Source: Arthrobacter sp. 18067
GTDB lineage: Bacteria; Actinomycetota; Actinomycetes; Actinomycetales; Micrococcaceae
DNA length: 64,000 bases
Direction: 5' to 3'
NCBI RefSeq assembly: GCF_902706295.1
Contig: NZ_CACSJJ010000025.1
Coordinates: 18,625 to 82,624 of the forward strand
Shown: positions 60,301 through 64,000 of the stretch, in pieces
How the letters are laid out: each line of letters starts with the position of its first letter
Position numbering within the stretch: the first letter of the stretch is position 1
Position numbers and translations under genes: made by a program
The notes under the pieces: generated by a model
Databases searched by the model: none
Seen by the model: only the letters and a program-made list of their open reading frames with translations
What the model was told of the DNA's origin: nothing

Positions 60301-60385
60301 CGTAGAACGCGTTTCTGCCCAGTTTGCTGAAGATCAAGGGCGCCACAGTTGCCGCTACAAAGGTGATGGCGAGAACTGTGATCAC
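57368..60385 (-). CDS. mrpA: Fused Mrp antiporter subunits A and B
   Basis: A 1005-residue protein. Residues 1 to about 780 are MrpA (NuoL-like), with FIFWELTTILSYLLIGY and FHFWLPGAMAAPTPVSAYLHAAAMVKAGIY carrying the conserved Glu and Lys, and a C-terminal MbhD/MbhE-like part. Residues from about 845 are MrpB, with GHNLPGGGFAGGLTAGLALTIRYLAGG. A separate mrpB is therefore not needed, and the operon mrpAB-C-D-E-F-G is complete. It supports Na+ expulsion and pH tolerance. It is the first gene of the operon; the start is just before the first helix. Confidence 0.95.
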   Translation of the reverse strand: MITVLAITFVAATVAPLIFSKLGRNAFYALAAVPAGAFIWLLFQYGPVYSGGGIEEVLPWIPSLKLELAFRMDPLAWVMSLLILGVGSLVLVYCARYFKNTDADLGGFGAQLLAFAGAMFGLVTSDDLLMLFIFWELTTILSYLLIGYARTRLAARRSALQALMVTTAGGLAMLVGLIILGQAAGTYRMSAILDQAGTLIAGPMQGAVTAAVVLVLAGAVTKSALVPFHFWLPGAMAAPTPVSAYLHAAAMVKAGIYIVARLAPGFSESEFWLPVVLGLGLATMLVGGYRALRQTDIKLILAYGTVSQLGFLTMVVGLGRPDAALAGLGLLLAHGLFKAALFLVVGIIDHQSGTRDIRKLSGVFRSSRALGVVAAIAAASMAGVPPLAGFVAKESVFEAFVHYGTGQDAPAWGIWILVGLVIGSILTFAYSARFMWGAFATKPGVEPTPFKPIKPAFLAAPAVLSVLTIAYGVWPAPVDTWIQPYAALFADRPDAVDAGHLALWHGVTPALGLTAITFAAGAAMFYGRNLVSRAQSLVPDWVDGDRAYQHTIGALDDIAVWVTGRTQRGSLYFYLTVILTVAFAVPLAALIAANKPLPEGIYFIDPNSPLQMVAGAGIVVGALAAVRANKRFLAVLMVSVTGYGIALMFALQGAPDLALTQMLVETIVLVAFVLAMRSLPAELRDRTGGRLRVIRVIIGAAFGITMIFVAIYAMGARVATPISLDFPRLAYEGGGGLNVVNVTLVDIRAWDTFGEISVLAIAATGVASLIFVRSRGDRIKTSEAVPEGSVGRRTGVDRDSRDGATLAVAKKFTDVSRDAWLVAGRTLAPERRSIIFEVVTRLIFHSMIVFSIYLLLAGHNLPGGGFAGGLTAGLALTIRYLAGGRFELSEAATVSAGTLLGTGLATAAASGLVPLFLGGQVFQSAIIEFWLPVFGDVKFVTSTIFDIGVYIVVVGLALDVLRSLGAEIDEHFEGQGAPLAEEDAAGHAELAEEAAESAASGKGTA

Positions 60386-60587
60386 TGTTATCTCCGCAAA
60401 GTCAGGAACGAATTGTCAAAAGTTGGAGCAGGCGGTCATACGTTGGGTTCGGTTTAGCTAGTTTATCAAGGGGGACGGACAGTTTTTGGCCAAAGAAGCG
60501 GGCCGGAGGTTACGTTTCAATCCCTGTTCTCCACAACGCGGTCTGTCATCTGCACACCGTTCTCCCCGCCGCTATAGCATTCAAGCT

Positions 60588-61991
60588 ATGAACGCGGCCG
60601 CAGTTCCCGAAGCCTCCCACCCGACGTCCGAGCTCGCCTCCGGACCTGTCGCCTCCAAGAAGGGTCAAATCCTTGCGTGGGCCTCCTGGGACTGGGGCTC
60701 GGCTGCTTTCAACGCAGTCATGACCACGTTCGTTTTCACGGTGTACCTCACCTCCAACGCATTTGGCGGAGAAGATGCCGCATCAGCCGCCCTCGGCGCC
60801 GCCCTGGCCATCGCAGGCCTGGCCATTGCGCTGCTGGCTCCTGTCACGGGGCAGCGCTCGGACGCCGGTGGCCGACGCAAGTTGTGGCTCGGAGTCAACA
60901 CAGCTGCTACGGCCGTGCTCACGGCGCTGTGCTTCTTTGTCTTCCCCCGGCCCGAGTTCCTCCTGCTGGGTGTTTGCCTCATCGCCTTGGGCAACGTCTT
61001 CTTTGAGTTCGCCGGCGTGAACTACAACGCCATGCTGGCGCAGATCTCCACCCCAAAAAACATCGGCAAGGTGAGCGGTTTTGGGTGGGCGATGGGATAT
61101 CTGGGCGGAATCGTGGCTCTTCTGCTTGTTCTGCAGCTGTTCGTCCAGCCGTCCTTCGACTGGTTTGGTGCATCCACGCAGGACTCCCTCAACATCCGGC
61201 TCGTGGCCGTCTTCTCGGCTCTGTGGTTCTTCATTTTTGCCCTCCCAGTGATGTTCGCGGTCCCCGAAGTTCCGGCAAAGAAGGCCACCGCATCCTTGGG
61301 ATTCCTGGCCTCCTACCGGTTACTCATCCGCCGCATCGGCGCCATCTACCGGACCAGCCCGCACACCATCTACTTCCTGCTCTCCAGCGCCATCTTCCGC
61401 GATGGCCTCGCTGCCGTGTTTACCTTCGGTGGCGTCATCGCTGCCGGCACGTTCGGTTTCGAGCTCAAGGACGTCATCTTCTTCGCCATCTTCGGCAACG
61501 TCGTCGCCGCGGTCGGCGCCATCATTGGTGGCTTCCTGGACGACCGGATCGGGCCCAAGGCCGTCATTGTCCTCTCGCTGGTTGGCCTCCTCATCGCGGG
61601 AACTTTCATTCTGATCCTGGGCAATGGTGACTACGTCTTCTTGGGCAACGAATGGCCCGGGAGCAACACTTTCTGGATCTTTGGCCTCTTGCTTTGCCTG
61701 TTCGTAGGCCCTGCCCAATCATCCTCGCGGGCGTACCTGGCCAGGCTTGCCCCGGAAGGCGAAGCCGGCGAACTCTTTGGCTTGTACGCCACTACCGGTC
61801 GGGCTGTCAGTTTCCTGGCGCCCACGCTCTTCACCCTCTGCATCGCCATTGCGGCTCCCTTGGTTGCCGAGGGAGAAGCCCAGCGTTGGGGCATCCTGGG
61901 AATCATGGTGGTTCTCCTTGCGGGCCTCTTGGTGATCCTGCCCGTCAAGCCGCCAGCGAAAGTGGAAATAGCTGTAGTACCAGAGCGTTAA
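60588..61991 (+). CDS. UMF1-type MFS transporter (Atg22-like)
   Basis: A 467-residue MFS protein with about 12 helices. The N-terminal AWASWDWGSAAFNAVMTTFVFTVYL and the ITPVxGxxSDxGGRRKLW-type loop (here APVTGQRSDAGGRRKLWL) mark the UMF1 family, relatives of the yeast vacuolar effluxer Atg22. Bacterial members are largely uncharacterised exporters. The start is ATG 60588; upstream in-frame codons to 60486 lack a ribosome binding site. It is divergent from the Mrp operon. Confidence 0.87.
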   Translation: MNAAAVPEASHPTSELASGPVASKKGQILAWASWDWGSAAFNAVMTTFVFTVYLTSNAFGGEDAASAALGAALAIAGLAIALLAPVTGQRSDAGGRRKLWLGVNTAATAVLTALCFFVFPRPEFLLLGVCLIALGNVFFEFAGVNYNAMLAQISTPKNIGKVSGFGWAMGYLGGIVALLLVLQLFVQPSFDWFGASTQDSLNIRLVAVFSALWFFIFALPVMFAVPEVPAKKATASLGFLASYRLLIRRIGAIYRTSPHTIYFLLSSAIFRDGLAAVFTFGGVIAAGTFGFELKDVIFFAIFGNVVAAVGAIIGGFLDDRIGPKAVIVLSLVGLLIAGTFILILGNGDYVFLGNEWPGSNTFWIFGLLLCLFVGPAQSSSRAYLARLAPEGEAGELFGLYATTGRAVSFLAPTLFTLCIAIAAPLVAEGEAQRWGILGIMVVLLAGLLVILPVKPPAKVEIAVVPER

Positions 61992-62056
61992 CTTCATAGG
62001 ACCGGTTGATGGTGAACAACGTACCGGACCTGTTCAACAGAGTTTAGGGTGGAGCT

Positions 62057-62539
62057 ATGAACGTGGATGAGACCGAACTCCCGGGCCTTGGGGTCCGCAA
62101 GGACTTCGTCACGGCCTCGGGTCGTCGTATCGGTGTAGTGGAACTTCGCGAAGGCGAAACCGAACTTTTCGTTTCAACATGGGATGACCCTGACACTTGC
62201 CAGGCGTCTATTCCCTTGACGGCGGATGAAGCATCCACTCTCGGGAATCTCCTGGGCGGCCAGCACATTGCGATGCGTCTGGCGGAAGAGCATCGCGAGA
62301 TTCCCGGCATCGTCACCCGCCAGTTCTCCATCACCCCTGACTCCCCGTTCGTGAATCAACCCATGGGCAAGGCGCAGATCCGAACCCGCAGCGGTGTCTC
62401 GATCGTGGCGATCATGCGCGAAGGCGAGGTCGTCCCCTCGCCAGCACCCGACGTCGTACTTCACACCGGCGATTTGCTCGTAGCGGTCGGCACGCAGGAA
62501 GGTCTTGACTCGGCAGCCGACATCCTCCGCAACGGCTGA
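62057..62539 (+). CDS. khtT: K+/H+ antiporter regulatory subunit, KhtT-like (RCK_C/TrkA-C domain)
   Basis: A 160-residue protein. The C-terminal 75 residues (about 85-158) are a TrkA-C/RCK_C ligand-binding domain with SGVSIVAIMREGEVVPSP and HTGDLLVAVGTQEGLD. The N-terminal part matches KhtT-like regulators that gate the partner antiporter in response to cyclic di-AMP and pH in Bacillus. It is encoded 5 bases before the antiporter gene. Confidence 0.88.
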   Translation: MNVDETELPGLGVRKDFVTASGRRIGVVELREGETELFVSTWDDPDTCQASIPLTADEASTLGNLLGGQHIAMRLAEEHREIPGIVTRQFSITPDSPFVNQPMGKAQIRTRSGVSIVAIMREGEVVPSPAPDVVLHTGDLLVAVGTQEGLDSAADILRNG

Positions 62540-62544
62540 CCGGG

Positions 62545-63744
62545 ATGGATCCGCTCGCACTAGCCCTCGTTGAACTGGGGGCCGTCGTCTTCTGCCTCGG
62601 TCTCCTGGCTCGATTAGCGGGTCGAATCGGCATGTCCCCCATCCCTCTTTACCTGGTGGGTGGCTTGGCATTCGGTGCCGGCGGCTTCGTCAAGTTGGAC
62701 GGCATGCACGAGTTCGCCCATCTCTCCGGCGAAATCGGAGTCATTCTTCTGTTGCTTATGCTCGGACTGGAATATACGGCGTCGGAGCTCGTCACCGGGC
62801 TCCGGCGATCCTGGCAGGCCGGCGTCATGGATTTCGTCCTCAACTTCATCCCGGGTGCAGGGTTGGCAGTCCTTCTTGGTTGGGGACTTGTGGGTGCCAT
62901 CGTCATGGGTGGCGTTACTTATATCTCGTCGTCAGGCATCGCCGCGAAAGTCATCACCGACCTCGGACGTATCGGTAACCGCGAAACGCCGGTGGTCCTG
63001 TCCATCCTCGTTTTCGAAGACCTGGCCATGGCCATCTACCTGCCGATCCTCACGGCCATCCTGGCGGGCGTTGGCTTCCTCGGCGGATTGCAGACCGTAG
63101 GAATTGCCCTTGCCGTGGTCACCGTGGTGCTGGTCATCGCCCTCAAGCACGGCCACCGGGTCTCGCAAGCCGTTCATAGCGAGAACTCCGAGGTGTTCCT
63201 GCTGAACGTCCTCGGGCTCGCGCTGCTGGTGGCCGGTATCGCTTCCGCGCTTCAGGTTTCCGCTGCCGTCGGTGCCTTCATGTTGGGCATCGCCATCTCC
63301 GGCGCGACTGCCCACAATGCAACGCGGATCCTCGAGCCACTGCGGGATCTGTTCGCTGCAATCTTCTTTGTGGCGTTCGGTCTCAACACCGATCCCACGT
63401 CCATCCCGCCCGTCCTGGGCTGGGCTCTTGTGCTGGCCGTCCTCACGTCAGCTACCAAGATGATCACGGGGTTCTGGGCTGCTAAGCGGGCAGGCATCGC
63501 TGTGCCCGGCCGCTTCCGCGCAGGAGCCGCCCTTATTGCCCGCGGCGAGTTCTCCATCGTCATCGCCGGCCTTGCTGTTGCTTCGGGCGCCGTTCCCGAC
63601 GAGCTCGCAGCACTTGCCACGGCCTACGTCCTCATCATGGCCATCCTTGGTCCGCTGGCCGCCAGGTTTGTGGAGCCCGTGGTCAAAGCCCTCCGGAAGA
63701 CACCCGGTGCCCCACCCCGGACACCTGAGCGGGCCCCCGCCTAG
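62545..63744 (+). CDS. khtU: CPA2-family K+/H+ antiporter, KhtU-like
   Basis: A 399-residue membrane protein with about 12-13 helices. The CPA2 motifs are EIGVILLLLMLGLEYT, GGVTYISSSGIAAKVI with the following ILVFEDLAMAIYLP (the conserved Glu-Asp), and RGEFSIVIAGLA. It lacks the RCK/TrkA-N domain, which fits a separate KhtT-like subunit encoded just upstream. It probably exports K+ in exchange for protons. Together with the Mrp system it makes this end of the window a cation and pH homeostasis region. Confidence 0.9.
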   Translation: MDPLALALVELGAVVFCLGLLARLAGRIGMSPIPLYLVGGLAFGAGGFVKLDGMHEFAHLSGEIGVILLLLMLGLEYTASELVTGLRRSWQAGVMDFVLNFIPGAGLAVLLGWGLVGAIVMGGVTYISSSGIAAKVITDLGRIGNRETPVVLSILVFEDLAMAIYLPILTAILAGVGFLGGLQTVGIALAVVTVVLVIALKHGHRVSQAVHSENSEVFLLNVLGLALLVAGIASALQVSAAVGAFMLGIAISGATAHNATRILEPLRDLFAAIFFVAFGLNTDPTSIPPVLGWALVLAVLTSATKMITGFWAAKRAGIAVPGRFRAGAALIARGEFSIVIAGLAVASGAVPDELAALATAYVLIMAILGPLAARFVEPVVKALRKTPGAPPRTPERAPA

Positions 63745-63779
63745 GGCCAGCCGCTCTGCCCTCACCCAGGCTCTGCTCG

Positions 63780-64000
63780 CGAGAGGTCAGATCTCACCCC
63801 TATCCCCCACGCCGAGGGGCGACATCTCACCCCAAAGGGCGCCCCAAAGAGGCGAGAGCTAACCCTTCGGTGGCCTCCCAGGGGCGACATCTCACCCTTC
63901 GGTGGCCTCCCATGCCCCCGCCGAGGGGCGACATCTCAGCCGAATGAAGCGCCCATAGAGGCGAGAGCTAACCCTTCGGTGGCCTCCCACACCCCCACCG
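63780..64000. repeat. Intergenic mosaic repeat cluster, continuing past the window edge
   Basis: AGGGGCGACATCTCA occurs three times (63815, 63880, 63924). CCCTTCGGTGGCCTCCCA occurs three times (63863, 63895, 63972). The longer 31-base unit beginning AGGCGAGAGCTAACC occurs twice (63850-63880 and 63959-63989). The units are interleaved rather than strictly tandem. No ORF is credible here. The cluster lies downstream of khtU and is cut by the end of the window. Confidence 0.8.

Noticed and set aside
1..64000. tRNA, rRNA, insertion sequence or prophage genes
   Set aside because: No transposase, integrase, terminal inverted repeats of IS type, or cloverleaf-like sequence was noticed on either strand; a dedicated tRNA scan was not possible.

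Overview
The window looks like a chromosomal segment of a high-GC actinobacterium, most likely Arthrobacter or Paenarthrobacter (Micrococcaceae). I infer this from gene content and protein character, not from a search: an actinobacterial ArsR/ArsC/ArsT/ArsO arsenic locus, an ECF42 sigma factor beside a DGPF/YCII protein, a SAM-IV riboswitch, an IdeR/DtxR-type iron box, a fused MrpAB antiporter subunit and many GTG/TTG starts. Genes are dense and often overlap by 1-11 bases. I saw no insertion sequence, prophage, CRISPR array, rRNA or tRNA.

Layout. 1-1.1 kb: the end of a cation transporter gene and a membrane-anchored DsbA-like protein. 1.1-7.5 kb: metal and metalloid handling, with an Nramp transporter and an arsenic island (ACR3-arsC-arsT-arsO on the minus strand, arsR-arsN1 divergent). 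7.5-12.1 kb: a rifampin-phosphotransferase-like protein lacking its ATP-grasp half, then an MMPL exporter with a divergent MarR regulator. 12.1-18 kb: a methyltransferase, a YCII/ECF42 pair, an aldo/keto reductase, a DinB2-type polymerase and a LysE exporter. 17.9-22.5 kb: a LacI-controlled nucleoside salvage operon (hydrolase, MFS carrier, ribokinase). 22.5-27.9 kb: a TetR/small membrane protein pair, a Tat-exported M60 peptidase, a tyrosine phosphatase and a P-loop kinase-PabB fusion. 27.9-32.7 kb: cardiolipin synthase, PabC, an amino acid permease and an AhpD-like protein. 32.7-40.7 kb has a sulfur flavour: a translationally coupled minus-strand trio (LLM flavin monooxygenase, a histidine-ammonia-lyase-like protein without the MIO triad, a cystathionine-beta-synthase-like enzyme), a divergent SulP transporter, and a SAM-IV-controlled DUF1737-rhodanese-metZ operon. 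40.7-45.8 kb: a YbdK-type ligase, an HTH-MurA fusion, and a WXG100-type secreted protein coupled to a lipoprotein. 45.8-49.5 kb: an iron-box-controlled siderophore locus. 49.5-52.8 kb: the TPP-riboswitch-controlled ykoEDC transporter. 54-60.4 kb: a complete Mrp Na+/H+ antiporter operon. 60.5-63.7 kb: a UMF1-type MFS protein and a KhtTU-like K+/H+ antiporter. The window ends in an intergenic repeat cluster.

The best candidates for something undescribed are the MIO-less lyase/monooxygenase/PLP-enzyme trio (32.8-36.8 kb), the WXG100 effector-lipoprotein pair (44.3-45.8 kb), and the iron-regulated acylase/acyltransferase/flavin-reductase locus (45.8-49.5 kb). Also notable are a DinB2 polymerase with isoleucine at the steric gate, the kinase-PabB fusion, and two families of intergenic repeats.
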